DNA from: Bacillota bacterium
GTDB lineage: Bacteria; Bacillota_I; Bacilli_A; RF39; UBA660
Direction: 5' to 3'
Assembly: GCA_015059405.1 (NCBI GenBank)
Contig: SVAL01000007.1
Coordinates: forward strand, 1-64,000
Length of the DNA: 64,000 nt
The notes beneath the pieces are model-generated. The model searched no databases and was not told the DNA's origin. It worked only from the letters and a program-made list of their open reading frames with translations. The first letter of the stretch is position 1, and every line of letters begins with the position of its first letter. Position numbers and translations under genes: made by a program. This document shows positions 1 through 7,893 of this stretch, in pieces.

Positions 1-243
1 CTCTTTTAGAATAATATCTATATTTTTATTTATCTTATTTTCATTATCCCATTTTGCAAGAGAACATATGAGCCTAAAACCACGAACTCTAATAAATGTT
101 TTTTCGTTATTTAACATTTTTAAAAACTCATTAAAATAGTTATATAATTCATTTGATTCAGTAGTTATAATTTCAAGTTCTAGTAATGTTTTATAAGCAC
201 TATTATTATCTTCATTATACAAATTTTTTATTTTCTCTTTCAT
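1..243 (-). CDS. HEAT-like repeat protein, N-terminal part (cut by window edge)
   Basis: This reading frame starts with ATG at 243 and runs off the left edge, giving 81 residues with no stop. A GATGAGGAG Shine-Dalgarno sequence lies just upstream of the ATG. The protein is helical and charged, with the segment FIRVRGFRLICSLAKWD. It resembles small Firmicutes proteins often labelled SufBD-like or HEAT-repeat proteins, whose function is not established. That resemblance is from memory of the family and was not tested. The C-terminal part lies outside the window. Confidence 0.6.
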   Translation of the reverse strand, partial: MKEKIKNLYNEDNNSAYKTLLELEIITTESNELYNYFNEFLKMLNNEKTFIRVRGFRLICSLAKWDNENKINKNIDIILKE

Positions 244-316
244 ATACTACTCCTCATCAAATTGTAATTTGTTATTCTCTAATAATTTTCAATTTTTTCA
301 TAAATATACATTTGTC

Positions 317-910
317 TTAATCTAAAATTTCTATTTCAAAAACTAAATCATCAAACTCATAATCTTTAGAATTAGGAGCGTTGCATATATATCTTTTTTT
401 ATTAGATGTTACTTCTTCAATATACATTCCACCCATATTTTCAAAATCCCAGTAATCAACGCAACCATCTTCAACGACACCATTGCAAATATGAAGATCA
501 TCATTTTTTAAATCTATATCTAAGATAAACTCTTTTCCCATATATTTTTCATATAAATCTAAAGTTGGAAAAGCACATTTAGGTACTTTATATTTTTGCC
601 CATTCCAAGATATCTCTCCATCAAATTTTTTATCCATTACTAAAAGTATTAATTGTTCATCGACACCATTCGATGATACAAAAGTGAATTTCAGTTTATG
701 TTTGCCTTTTAAATTATATACATCAGAACGATAAACAATTCTTCCATCAACTGTCAGTGCATCATCTTCTTTTGAATAACAAATTATTTTCCCACCAAAT
801 TCATGAGTATTATCATCATGACTATCAGTTTGAATTTCGTTATTGTTATTGTTTTTATTTATTTTTTCTTTTTTACTAGAAAGCAATTTATTTAACTCAT
901 CTAAAATCAT
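317..910 (-). CDS. Hypothetical protein, 197 aa
   Basis: I do not recognise this protein. It has an Asn/Lys-rich low-complexity N-terminus (about residues 8-35), then a mixed, probably beta-rich domain with several Trp, Tyr and Gly residues, ending in an acidic stretch DYEFDDLVFEIEILD. There is no signal peptide or membrane segment. An AAGGAGGA ribosome binding site sits about 7 bases before the ATG at 910. It lies between the HEAT-like fragment and the short-chain dehydrogenase, all on the minus strand, with a terminator just upstream at 962-990, so it is probably transcribed separately from the dehydrogenase. Confidence 0.55.
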   Translation of the reverse strand: MILDELNKLLSSKKEKINKNNNNNEIQTDSHDDNTHEFGGKIICYSKEDDALTVDGRIVYRSDVYNLKGKHKLKFTFVSSNGVDEQLILLVMDKKFDGEISWNGQKYKVPKCAFPTLDLYEKYMGKEFILDIDLKNDDLHICNGVVEDGCVDYWDFENMGGMYIEEVTSNKKRYICNAPNSKDYEFDDLVFEIEILD

Positions 911-961
911 ATTAAATCCTCCTTAACAAATTACTATTTATCTCTCTATTTAATTATATCA

Positions 962-990
962 TAAAAAAAGAATAGATTACTCTATTCTTC
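962..990 (-). terminator. Rho-independent terminator after the SDR gene
   Basis: Read on the minus strand, a 9-bp stem (AAGAATAGA / TCTATTCTT, loop GTAA, 968-989) is followed by a run of seven T. It begins right after the stop of the dehydrogenase at 994, so it ends that transcript. Confidence 0.8.
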
Positions 991-993
991 TTT

Positions 994-1776
994 TTAAACA
1001 AATGATTCAGGTAGTGTACTTCCACCATCAATTACTAGACCATGTCCAGTTACATAACTTGATTCGTCTGATGTTAAGAAACAAGCTACTTCTGCAACTT
1101 CTTCAGGATTTCCTAAACGCCCCATTGGGATAGCTTTAGCTGCTGCTTCTAATGCTGCAGCTACTCCACCTTCTACTCCTTCATAAACTTTTCTAATCAT
1201 TGGGGTATCGATTACTCCAGGAAGAATTGCGTTTACTGTAATATTACTTGATGCTAGTTCTGATGCTAAAGCTTTTGTAAAGGCCATAACTGCACCTTTT
1301 GTTCCAGCATAAGCTGAAGAACCTGGATCACATACTAAAACTCCTGTTACTGATGAAAAATTTACAATTTTACCATATTTTGCTTCTTTCATATATGGCG
1401 CAGCAGCTCGACATGAATTCCATACTCCGAAATAATTGATATCAATTTCTCTACGAGCTTCTGCATCGATACTGTCGTCTGTAAAATCAGTAAATACGGC
1501 AACTCCAGCAGCATTCACAACAGCATCAATCTTACCATATTTTCCAAATACTTCTTTATAAATTTCTTTTAATCTTTCACTATCACGTACGTCTGCTTGA
1601 TATCCTGTTACTTCATATCCTAAATTTCTTAATTCTTCTGCATAATTCATTACTTCTGTTGAAAAGTCTATAATATTTACTTTTGCTCCATATTCAGCCA
1701 TTTTTTTAGCAGTGGCTTTTCCCATACCACTTGCAGCACCTGTAACAATTGCTACTTTGTTTTCTAATTTTTTCAT
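994..1776 (-). CDS. Short-chain dehydrogenase/reductase, UcpA-like
   Basis: This is a classical NAD(P)-dependent short-chain dehydrogenase of 260 residues, the usual length. The N-terminal cofactor motif is TGAASGMGKATA (about residues 12-23), followed by the NAAG motif, the catalytic Ser in NFSSVTG, and the YAGTK active-site Tyr-Lys pair. The C-terminus has the typical PMGRLGNPEEVAEVACFL and VIDGGSTLPE blocks, which closely resemble the E. coli UcpA group. The substrate cannot be deduced; candidates include hydroxysteroids, sugars and oxoacyl compounds. The start is supported by AGAAGGAGG upstream. It is flanked by terminators on both sides, so it appears monocistronic. Confidence 0.9.
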   Translation of the reverse strand: MKKLENKVAIVTGAASGMGKATAKKMAEYGAKVNIIDFSTEVMNYAEELRNLGYEVTGYQADVRDSERLKEIYKEVFGKYGKIDAVVNAAGVAVFTDFTDDSIDAEARREIDINYFGVWNSCRAAAPYMKEAKYGKIVNFSSVTGVLVCDPGSSAYAGTKGAVMAFTKALASELASSNITVNAILPGVIDTPMIRKVYEGVEGGVAAALEAAAKAIPMGRLGNPEEVAEVACFLTSDESSYVTGHGLVIDGGSTLPESFV

Positions 1777-1842
1777 ATTTTCCTCCTTCTAGATATATAA
1801 GTTTTCTATCCTCTATATATTAATTTAATTTTATCATAAATA

Positions 1843-1872
1843 AACAAAAAAAGAACTATTTTATAGTTCTTT
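1843..1872 (-). terminator. Rho-independent terminator after cysS
   Basis: On the minus strand AAAGAACTAT / ATAGTTCTTT (1850-1872, short A-rich loop) is followed by TTTTTGTTTA. It lies immediately downstream of the cysS stop codon at 1878. Confidence 0.8.
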
Positions 1873-1877
1873 ATATT

Positions 1878-3305
1878 TTAAATATTAATATCCCATTCAG
1901 TGTTATTGGATATATCTTTAATAATAATATTTTTAATTAATAATTCATTTCTTATTTTATCTGCAGACTCATAATCTTTATTTTTCTTATATGTTTCTCT
2001 TTCTTTTATTAAATTATTAATTATTTCTTCAGTAATATTATTTATTTTTAAATGTTTTTCTTTAATAGCTTTAATTACTTTATCTTCATCTTGTTGAAAT
2101 AAACCTAAAACAGAATATATATCTATAATTGCACTTTGTATATTTATAGCTTTTGTTATATCTTTTTCTTTGATTGCTTTATTAATAAGTGTTATATATT
2201 TAAATAAATTTGATATAGCAACAGAAGTATTAAAATCATTATCCATAGCATTTTCAAATTCTTCTTTAATATTTTTATATTCTATAGAATCTTTATTTGG
2301 GACTAGATCTAAATTTAAATTATTGATTAATTTAAATAATTTATATATTGCATAAATCTTATTTTCATATTGATCAAATATTCCATCAATGACATTTATA
2401 TCTGAGCGATAATGATTTTGTAATAGTGTAATTTTAATAACATCCGAATTATATTTATTTATTAAATCTTCTAATAGTATTCCATTTCCTAATGATTTGC
2501 TCATCTTTTGACTATTTACTTTAACTAGTCCGTTGTGTATCCAGTAGTTTGAAAATTTTTTACCTGTTAGGGCTTCACTTTGTGCTATTTCATTTTCGTG
2601 ATGTGGAAATACTAAATCTCTACCGCCACCATGAATATCTAAGGTGTCTCCCAAAAACTTTCTACTCATTGTAGAACATTCGATATGCCAACCTGGTCTT
2701 CCCTTACCCCATGGTGTTTCCCAAAATATTTCATCATCACCCGCAGATTTCCATAGTGCAAAATCATGACTATCTTCTTTTCCTGGTTCTATTTCTTTTC
2801 TAACACCTACTAAGCTTTCATCAATTAGTCTATTAGAAAATTTTCCATAATCTTTAAAAGCTGATACTCTAAAATAAACACTACCATCAAAAGCTACGTA
2901 TGCATATCCTTTATCAATTAATTTTTGGATAAATTCTATCATATCATTTATATTTTCAGTAGCTCTAACTTGGATAGATGGTCTTTCTACATTAAGTTCA
3001 TCTAATTCTTTATCTGTTTTTTTTATAAAGTGTTCGGCATATTCAATTGGATTTATTTTTGTTTTTCGTGCATTTAAAATTATTTTATCATCTACATCAG
3101 TATAATTTCTTACATAAGTTACATCATAACCTTTGTATCTTAAATACTTTCTAATTACATCAAATACTATTGCTTGATATGCATGACCGATATGGGCATT
3201 ATCTGAAACTGTAATACCGCAGGCATACATTTTTACTTTATTTTCTTCTTGTGGTATAAATACCTCTTTTTTTCTTGTTAAAACGTTATATACTTTTAAA
3301 CTCAT
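1878..3305 (-). CDS. cysS: Cysteinyl-tRNA synthetase
   Basis: This class I aminoacyl-tRNA synthetase (475 aa, normal length) attaches cysteine to tRNA-Cys in the cytoplasm. The N-terminus has YACGITV with the zinc-ligand Cys followed by the HIGH-type motif AHIGHA. Further motifs are WHIECSTM and HGGGRDLVFPHHENEIAQ of the zinc and active site, and the KMSKS loop (SQKMSKSLGN, about residue 265). The C-terminal region is the DALR-type helical tRNA-binding domain. An AGGAGG ribosome binding site precedes the ATG. Its 240-base leader holds two mini-ORFs rich in Cys codons and alternative hairpins, which suggests expression responds to charged tRNA-Cys. A terminator follows. Confidence 0.97.
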   Translation of the reverse strand: MSLKVYNVLTRKKEVFIPQEENKVKMYACGITVSDNAHIGHAYQAIVFDVIRKYLRYKGYDVTYVRNYTDVDDKIILNARKTKINPIEYAEHFIKKTDKELDELNVERPSIQVRATENINDMIEFIQKLIDKGYAYVAFDGSVYFRVSAFKDYGKFSNRLIDESLVGVRKEIEPGKEDSHDFALWKSAGDDEIFWETPWGKGRPGWHIECSTMSRKFLGDTLDIHGGGRDLVFPHHENEIAQSEALTGKKFSNYWIHNGLVKVNSQKMSKSLGNGILLEDLINKYNSDVIKITLLQNHYRSDINVIDGIFDQYENKIYAIYKLFKLINNLNLDLVPNKDSIEYKNIKEEFENAMDNDFNTSVAISNLFKYITLINKAIKEKDITKAINIQSAIIDIYSVLGLFQQDEDKVIKAIKEKHLKINNITEEIINNLIKERETYKKNKDYESADKIRNELLIKNIIIKDISNNTEWDINI

Positions 3306-3332
3306 AAATTATCCTCCTATATTTATATATTT

Positions 3333-3383
3333 TTATTTATAAAAAGGACAACATCGTATACTATTAAATATTTTTTTAAGCAT
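3333..3383 (-). CDS. Second leader mini-ORF of cysS (16 aa, contains Cys-Cys)
   Basis: This short frame (MLKKIFNSIRCCPFYK) starts at 3383 behind a perfect GGAGG that lies inside the 3389-3423 hairpin. It ends with TAA 27 bases before the cysS ATG. It carries two adjacent Cys codons. The buried ribosome binding site and its position between the first leader and cysS suggest that its translation is conditional and linked to cysS expression. This is inferred from sequence layout only. Confidence 0.55.
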   Translation of the reverse strand: MLKKIFNSIRCCPFYK

Positions 3384-3388
3384 AATAA

Positions 3389-3423
3389 AACCTCCATATA
3401 ATGTAAACCATTATATAGAGGTT
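3389..3423 (-). promoter_or_regulatory. Sequestering hairpin in the cysS leader
   Basis: A 15-bp inverted repeat (AACCTCTATATAATG / CATTATATGGAGGTT on the minus strand, one G-U wobble, 5-base loop) contains the GGAGG of the second mini-ORF in its 3' arm. There is no proper T run after it (TTATTATG), so it looks more like a translation sequesterer than a terminator. Its 5' arm is shared with the alternative hairpin at 3401-3448. Confidence 0.75.
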
Positions 3424-3448
3424 AAAAAGACTATATAATAATTTACAT
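3401..3448 (-). promoter_or_regulatory. Alternative (anti-sequestering) hairpin in the cysS leader
   Basis: Bases 3448-3431 can pair with 3418-3401 over 18 bp (two G-U wobbles), with a 12-base loop. Forming this stem uses up the 5' arm and loop of the 3389-3423 hairpin, so the two are mutually exclusive. The left arm starts exactly at the last codon and stop of the first leader peptide, so a ribosome that finishes the leader would block it, while one stalled on the earlier Cys codons would allow it. Confidence 0.75.
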
Positions 3449-3499
3449 GATAAAAAATGATTGACTATTTGTTAAACAACAACAGCAACATTTTTTCAT
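3443..3499 (-). CDS. cysS leader peptide with five consecutive Cys codons (18 aa)
   Basis: The frame starts with ATG at 3499 behind a good AGAGGTGA ribosome binding site and encodes MKKCCCCCLTNSQSFFIM then TAA. Five Cys codons in a row (TGT TGC TGT TGT TGT) are very unlikely by chance. It sits about 10 bases downstream of a sigma-A type promoter and upstream of cysS, as in classical amino-acid attenuators. The likely role is to sense Cys-tRNA through ribosome stalling. I do not know a described example with this exact architecture. Confidence 0.8.
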   Translation of the reverse strand: MKKCCCCCLTNSQSFFIM

Positions 3500-3518
3500 G
3501 TAAATCACCTCTAGAGTT

Positions 3519-3547
3519 AATATAACATTTTAGTGTTTAAAAGTCAA
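3519..3547 (-). promoter_or_regulatory. Sigma-A promoter for the cysS leader
   Basis: On the minus strand TTGACT (3547-3542) is followed by a 17-base spacer and TATATT (3524-3519), with an extended TG one base before the -10. The predicted start lies just before the first leader ribosome binding site. Confidence 0.8.
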
Positions 3548-3549
3548 AT

Positions 3550-4044
3550 TTAGGCTTTTTTGGTTTTTAGTAATACTTTTACACCTGTTGTTAATTCTTT
3601 TTCTATATCTTCTGTAGTTGGATTATCTATTTCATTAGTTGCTTCTAAAATATCTTCTTCCATAGGTGTATTTGGTTTAGCTATACCCATTTCTTGTAAT
3701 ATTGGTAGTATTACGTCAACCATTTCTGGATAATAAGCATATAACGTATCATATGCATTTAATGGTTTATCAGGTTTTGTATATCTAGCACTTTCCCAAT
3801 CTAATACCATTTCTATGTAATCTAAATCAGTCTTTTCTAAATCATTAACATGATGTGGTGTTTGTTCTCTATGTAATTTAGATGCTGTTTTTTTATCATA
3901 AAATAAATATGTATATAACTTATCTAAATCATGCAATTCCACTTGTTGTAGTAGTTCTTTATTATCACTAAAGTATTTCTTAGCAAGCAGCATAACTACT
4001 TTTCTATGTTTATATGTATATTCTATATATTCTTTATTTTTCAT
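3550..4044 (-). CDS. Conserved hypothetical protein, DUF5662-like, with HD-type motif
   Basis: This 164-residue cytoplasmic protein has an HDLDK motif near residue 38, PHHVND near residue 63 and DWESARYTKPDKPLNAYDTL near residue 82. These resemble the DUF5662 family, for which no biochemical function is established as far as I know. The clustered His and Asp residues hint at a metal-binding helical fold, which is an inference. Its ATG at 4044 sits 15 bases downstream of the stop of the ASCH-domain gene, so the two are probably co-transcribed. The cysS leader promoter starts at its stop codon. Confidence 0.6.
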   Translation of the reverse strand: MKNKEYIEYTYKHRKVVMLLAKKYFSDNKELLQQVELHDLDKLYTYLFYDKKTASKLHREQTPHHVNDLEKTDLDYIEMVLDWESARYTKPDKPLNAYDTLYAYYPEMVDVILPILQEMGIAKPNTPMEEDILEATNEIDNPTTEDIEKELTTGVKVLLKTKKA

Positions 4045-4059
4045 ATTATTACGACCTTT

Positions 4060-5238
4060 CTAATTTAATTCAATTAATTGATTTTCTTTTAGTTTAAATA
4101 TTTTAATATTAAAATTATATTTTATTAGTAATTTAGAAATTATTTTTTTATCAATAAAATCCTCATTTATTATAATACCAATCGCACTTTCTATATCTAA
4201 ATAATCTTTTACTTGTACTTCTCCAATTTGATTACTATATCTAGTAGATAAGTGTTGGATTTTTTTTATTAATTTATTTTCTACTTCAAATGGTAAATTT
4301 GGTATATTTTTTACTTCAACTGCATTTATATTCTTAGGAAAAATAAAAGTTATTCCTTTTGATTTTCTTATATACTCTTCAAAACAATATTCACTTTTAT
4401 TGCAGTACAAAATATCATCATTAATTATCTCTAGGATATCTTTATATATCAAATCATTAGTCTTTTTATATAGATACTTTATATCTATAGGATAAGTTCT
4501 CGCTATAGAATCTAAGTAGTTATAATATTCTCTTTTATTAGTTGTGTTATATTTTTCGAAAAACTCTTCTTTACTTAGTGGTTTTTCTAACCAATTATCT
4601 TGTTTTAGATAATTTAAATAGTCATCATATGTATCAAATAAAGTAGATAATTTAGAGTGGCTATATTCATTTTCATCTATTATAAATGTTTTATACTCTG
4701 ATTCTTTTTTGTAACTGGCAAGAGAAATATAATCTATACCATTAAATTTCATCTCATTATTATTTAAAAGTTTTTGAGATTTTAATTTTCTATCTTTTAA
4801 AATATCTTCAAAATTTTTATATATTTCATCCTTAGTATTATCTTTTAAAATAGTATGAAAGTAATAGTTATTTATATCCATATAATCTACTTTTTCTACT
4901 AATTCAAATATTTCGAATATGATTTTATCTTCTTCAGTAAAATCCTGTTTTATGGCTTTAAAAAAGTTATAATGAACGTCTTTCCAATATTTTAAAGATA
5001 AATCTCCTTCACCTTCTAATTTAGCTAATTCTTCTGTCATATCTTTAAATTTTAATACTTTATAATCTATTGTTTTAATAATACAGGCATCTTTTTTATC
5101 ATCAAAGCATATGATTGATTCTTCTCCTACTATTGGTAGATCATTTTCATTATATAAATAACTGGTTGCAGTTTTCTTTTTTGTTTTTACTAAATCAATT
5201 AAATAATTATTATCTATCCCAAAACTCCATCTTTCCAT
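4060..5238 (-). CDS. ASCH-domain protein with unknown C-terminal half
   Basis: The N-terminal 110 residues are an ASCH domain, a PUA-related fold thought to bind RNA: WSFG, LVKTKKKTATSYLY, PIVGEESIICFDD, then FKDMTEELAKLEGEGD and the WKDVHYNFF block. The remaining 280 residues are charged, Lys/Asn/Tyr-rich and not recognised. Stand-alone ASCH proteins are usually near 150 residues, so this is a fusion. The longest frame begins at 5259, but the ATG at 5238 (MERWSFGI) is preferred because it matches the ASCH family start and has AGG upstream. It is divergent from the kinase-like gene. Confidence 0.75.
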   Translation of the reverse strand: MERWSFGIDNNYLIDLVKTKKKTATSYLYNENDLPIVGEESIICFDDKKDACIIKTIDYKVLKFKDMTEELAKLEGEGDLSLKYWKDVHYNFFKAIKQDFTEEDKIIFEIFELVEKVDYMDINNYYFHTILKDNTKDEIYKNFEDILKDRKLKSQKLLNNNEMKFNGIDYISLASYKKESEYKTFIIDENEYSHSKLSTLFDTYDDYLNYLKQDNWLEKPLSKEEFFEKYNTTNKREYYNYLDSIARTYPIDIKYLYKKTNDLIYKDILEIINDDILYCNKSEYCFEEYIRKSKGITFIFPKNINAVEVKNIPNLPFEVENKLIKKIQHLSTRYSNQIGEVQVKDYLDIESAIGIIINEDFIDKKIISKLLIKYNFNIKIFKLKENQLIELN

Positions 5239-5298
5239 AATTATACCTATACCTTTCATATATATAATATCATAAAAATCTGTTTTATTTATAAATTG

Positions 5299-5307
5299 TG
5301 TTATAAT
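5299..5307 (+). promoter_or_regulatory. Extended -10 promoter of the kinase-like gene
   Basis: TG-T-TATAAT is a perfect extended -10 element (TATAAT at 5302-5307). The -35 region is poor. It lies 30 bases before the ATG at 5337. Confidence 0.55.
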
Positions 5308-5336
5308 AATTAACTATCAAGGAAGTGAATATTTAT

Positions 5337-6056
5337 ATGATTCCTGTTAAAAATTTAAATATTAGACAAATATCTACTATTTTAAGACAAGATAAAATCT
5401 TTTCTGGTGGAGAAGCTTCTATTTATGAAAGTGATGATCCATATACTTTATATAAAATATTTTCTAAGTATAATGAAGTTATACCAATGGGTGAAAATAA
5501 AGAGAAAAAGATTTCTATATTATATAATCTTCAATTAAATTCTAGTGTTAAACCAATTTCTTTAATTTCTGTAGATGATATGATAGTTGGATATGAAATG
5601 TCTACTGATTTTGATTTATTAGCTTATAAAAGATATCAATTAAGTGATGAAGAAATATTATATTTATTAAAAGAGTCTAAAGGTATTTTAGAGTATTTTA
5701 AAAGTAAAGGTGTTATATACGCGGATGTAGATTTTAGAAATATACTTTTTAATAGGGATACTGGTGAAATTCAATTTTGTGATATGGATAATGTTAAAAT
5801 TGATAATTATCCAATCGATAAGCTTCCTTTTTCTTTGATTGAATATGATTCTATTAGGGGAATAGATCAAGATGTGCCTGCTTTTATGCATAATAGACTG
5901 GTATTAAATACATTTGAACTTGATATGATTTGTAGTACTAATTATTCATTAAAGAAACATTTAAAAAGACCTGCATTAAAAATAGTTTCTTCAATGAGAA
6001 ATATTGAAACGTTTAATGGTGAATATATTGTTCCTTATGTAAAAAAACACAAGTAA
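5337..6056 (+). CDS. Protein-kinase-fold protein (atypical, RIO/ABC1-like)
   Basis: This 239-residue protein has the layout of a small kinase-like fold. An FSGGEASIYE nucleotide-binding loop lies near residue 25, followed by a TLYKIF strand with a candidate Lys, then YADVDFRNILF near residue 128 in the position of the catalytic loop (Asp and Asn present), and FCDMDNVKI in the position of the DFG motif. It is too short for a full Ser/Thr kinase. The ATG at 5337 is chosen because AAGGAAGTGA lies 8 bases upstream; a GTG at 5325 would overlap that site. Substrate unknown. Confidence 0.65.
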   Translation: MIPVKNLNIRQISTILRQDKIFSGGEASIYESDDPYTLYKIFSKYNEVIPMGENKEKKISILYNLQLNSSVKPISLISVDDMIVGYEMSTDFDLLAYKRYQLSDEEILYLLKESKGILEYFKSKGVIYADVDFRNILFNRDTGEIQFCDMDNVKIDNYPIDKLPFSLIEYDSIRGIDQDVPAFMHNRLVLNTFELDMICSTNYSLKKHLKRPALKIVSSMRNIETFNGEYIVPYVKKHK

Positions 6057-6068
6057 TATACTTGTGTT
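6046..6068. terminator. Bidirectional terminator between convergent genes
   Basis: The perfect 10-bp inverted repeat AACACAAGTA / TACTTGTGTT (loop ATA) has seven T after it on the minus strand and a weaker T-rich stretch on the plus strand. The stop codon of the plus-strand kinase-like gene lies inside the stem. It probably serves both genes. Confidence 0.8.
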
Positions 6069-7760
6069 TCATTGATTTTTTTTCATTTTCTTATAGATTC
6101 TATTTTTGGATATTTTTTGATATTCTCCTGTTTCAGATACTTTTCCCTCATTTAATAGAACTATATGATTAGACATTTTTATTGTTTGATCATTTTTATC
6201 AATTATGATAATTGTATGTTCTTCTTTTATTTGATTTAAAATATCTATTACTTTTTCTCTACTTTCATTATCTAATGATGACAATATATCATCAAAAATC
6301 ATTATTCTTGTATTTTTAAGTAAGATTCTTGCGATATTTAATAATATTTTTGTATTTGTTTTTAATGTATCTTCATTACTATTTAAAATGGTATCATATC
6401 CATATTTTAATTTTAATATTTCATCATGAATATTTAATTGTTTACAAATATATACTACTTCTTCAAAGCTATCATTAACTATATTTAAATTTTCTTTAAT
6501 ACTCATATTTAAAAATCTATCACTTTTATCAATACATGAAACTAAATTATAGTAATAATCAAAATCAATATCTGTGATTGATATATCACCAATTGTAATA
6601 GTCCCTGAATGTTGAGTATTTAGTTTTAATAATAAATCCATGACACCACTTTTACCACTACCTACCATACCAGTAATAACATTAATTGAATTATCTTTTA
6701 ATTCAAAAGTTACTCCTTTTAGACGTGGATTTTGTTTATCTCCATATACAACTTCATTAAATTTAATATTTAGATTTTCTAATTTATATTTTTGTTCACG
6801 CATTAGTTTTTCACGACTATAAATAATTAGTTGATAAAAACGATTTTCTGATACTTTTAATTGTCTAATACCAGTATTAATAGTTGCGAACTCACTAAAA
6901 CCATCTACTAGTTGTGTATAATAATTATAAATAATTAATAGTGTTCCTATTTCCATCTTTCCTTGTGTAATTAAATATATACCATATATAAACATTAACC
7001 ATCTAAAGGCTTCTATCATAGCTAAAACAGAGAATTTAAAGGTATCTTCACCTACTCTTTGTTTTAAGTATGATTTTGAATATATTTGAGTTGATTCATC
7101 TATTCTTTTACGCATAGGTGCGAATATATTAAATGCTTTTATTTCTCTAATACTTAATAAGAATTCATTTATTATTGTATTTCTATTATCTAAATTAACT
7201 GATTTTGTTTTATTTAATTTTTCTATTTTCTTACTTGATAAGAATATTACTGATATTGCGATAAGTGCCATAAATACACCAGCTAGACCTATATATAAAT
7301 CAATCATAAAGAAATATACAAATATTATTAATACTTCAAATATTCTAATTAATCTCATGATTAAGTTACAGTAAAAATCTGACATTACATTTATATCAGT
7401 ACTCATTATATTTAAAAATTCTCCTATATTAAAGCGAGATAAACTATATAATGAATTATCAAATACTTTATTAATTCCTATTTTAGTATATGTATCATAC
7501 ATTGAGTTATATAGTTTATGCCAAGTATAGGTATTAAATATATCAAATATTCTAAATAAAATTACAGTGAAAATAGCACCTATAGATATTAATAAAGCAT
7601 TATTATATTTTCCATTAGTTACTTCATTTACGGCTGTGCTAAATAGAATTGGTGTTATCATAGCAATTGCTCTATAGATTAAAGAACATAAAAATCTTAT
7701 AAATAAATATTTTTTTGATCGTTTTAAAACTATTTTTGTTGCATCGCTTGGTTTATTCAT
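6069..7760 (-). CDS. ABC exporter-type transporter with degenerate ATPase motifs
   Basis: The 563-residue protein has an N-terminal membrane domain (several hydrophobic helices, about residues 20-290) fused to a nucleotide-binding domain, as in half-size ABC exporters. Walker A is intact (GMVGSGKSGVMDL). Walker B ends in IFDD, so the usual catalytic Glu is Asp. The LSGGQ signature is replaced by DTLKTNTK, the Q-loop Gln is absent, and the switch His is absent (IIIDKND). ATP may be bound but hydrolysis looks impaired, or it works with a partner half-transporter outside the window. Substrate unknown. Terminators bound the gene. Confidence 0.8.
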   Translation of the reverse strand: MNKPSDATKIVLKRSKKYLFIRFLCSLIYRAIAMITPILFSTAVNEVTNGKYNNALLISIGAIFTVILFRIFDIFNTYTWHKLYNSMYDTYTKIGINKVFDNSLYSLSRFNIGEFLNIMSTDINVMSDFYCNLIMRLIRIFEVLIIFVYFFMIDLYIGLAGVFMALIAISVIFLSSKKIEKLNKTKSVNLDNRNTIINEFLLSIREIKAFNIFAPMRKRIDESTQIYSKSYLKQRVGEDTFKFSVLAMIEAFRWLMFIYGIYLITQGKMEIGTLLIIYNYYTQLVDGFSEFATINTGIRQLKVSENRFYQLIIYSREKLMREQKYKLENLNIKFNEVVYGDKQNPRLKGVTFELKDNSINVITGMVGSGKSGVMDLLLKLNTQHSGTITIGDISITDIDFDYYYNLVSCIDKSDRFLNMSIKENLNIVNDSFEEVVYICKQLNIHDEILKLKYGYDTILNSNEDTLKTNTKILLNIARILLKNTRIMIFDDILSSLDNESREKVIDILNQIKEEHTIIIIDKNDQTIKMSNHIVLLNEGKVSETGEYQKISKNRIYKKMKKNQ

Positions 7761-7856
7761 ACTATCACTTCCATTTACTTTATATCTATCAAATTATACC
7801 ATACATTAGATGATATAAAAGTCTTTATTATGCTTGTTTACATAAACTTTGCAATA

Positions 7857-7893
7857 AAAAAGAAATTATAAAAATTAATTTATAATTTCTTAA
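7857..7893 (-). terminator. Rho-independent terminator after the lepB-GNAT genes
   Basis: On the minus strand AAGAAATTATAAA pairs with TTTATAATTTCTT, followed by TTTTTTATT. The stop codon of the GNAT gene lies inside the stem. Confidence 0.75.

Noticed and set aside
3306-3549. T-box riboswitch upstream of cysS
   Set aside because: There is no conserved GGTGG-type antiterminator bulge or specifier loop. A Cys-codon leader with alternative hairpins explains the region better.
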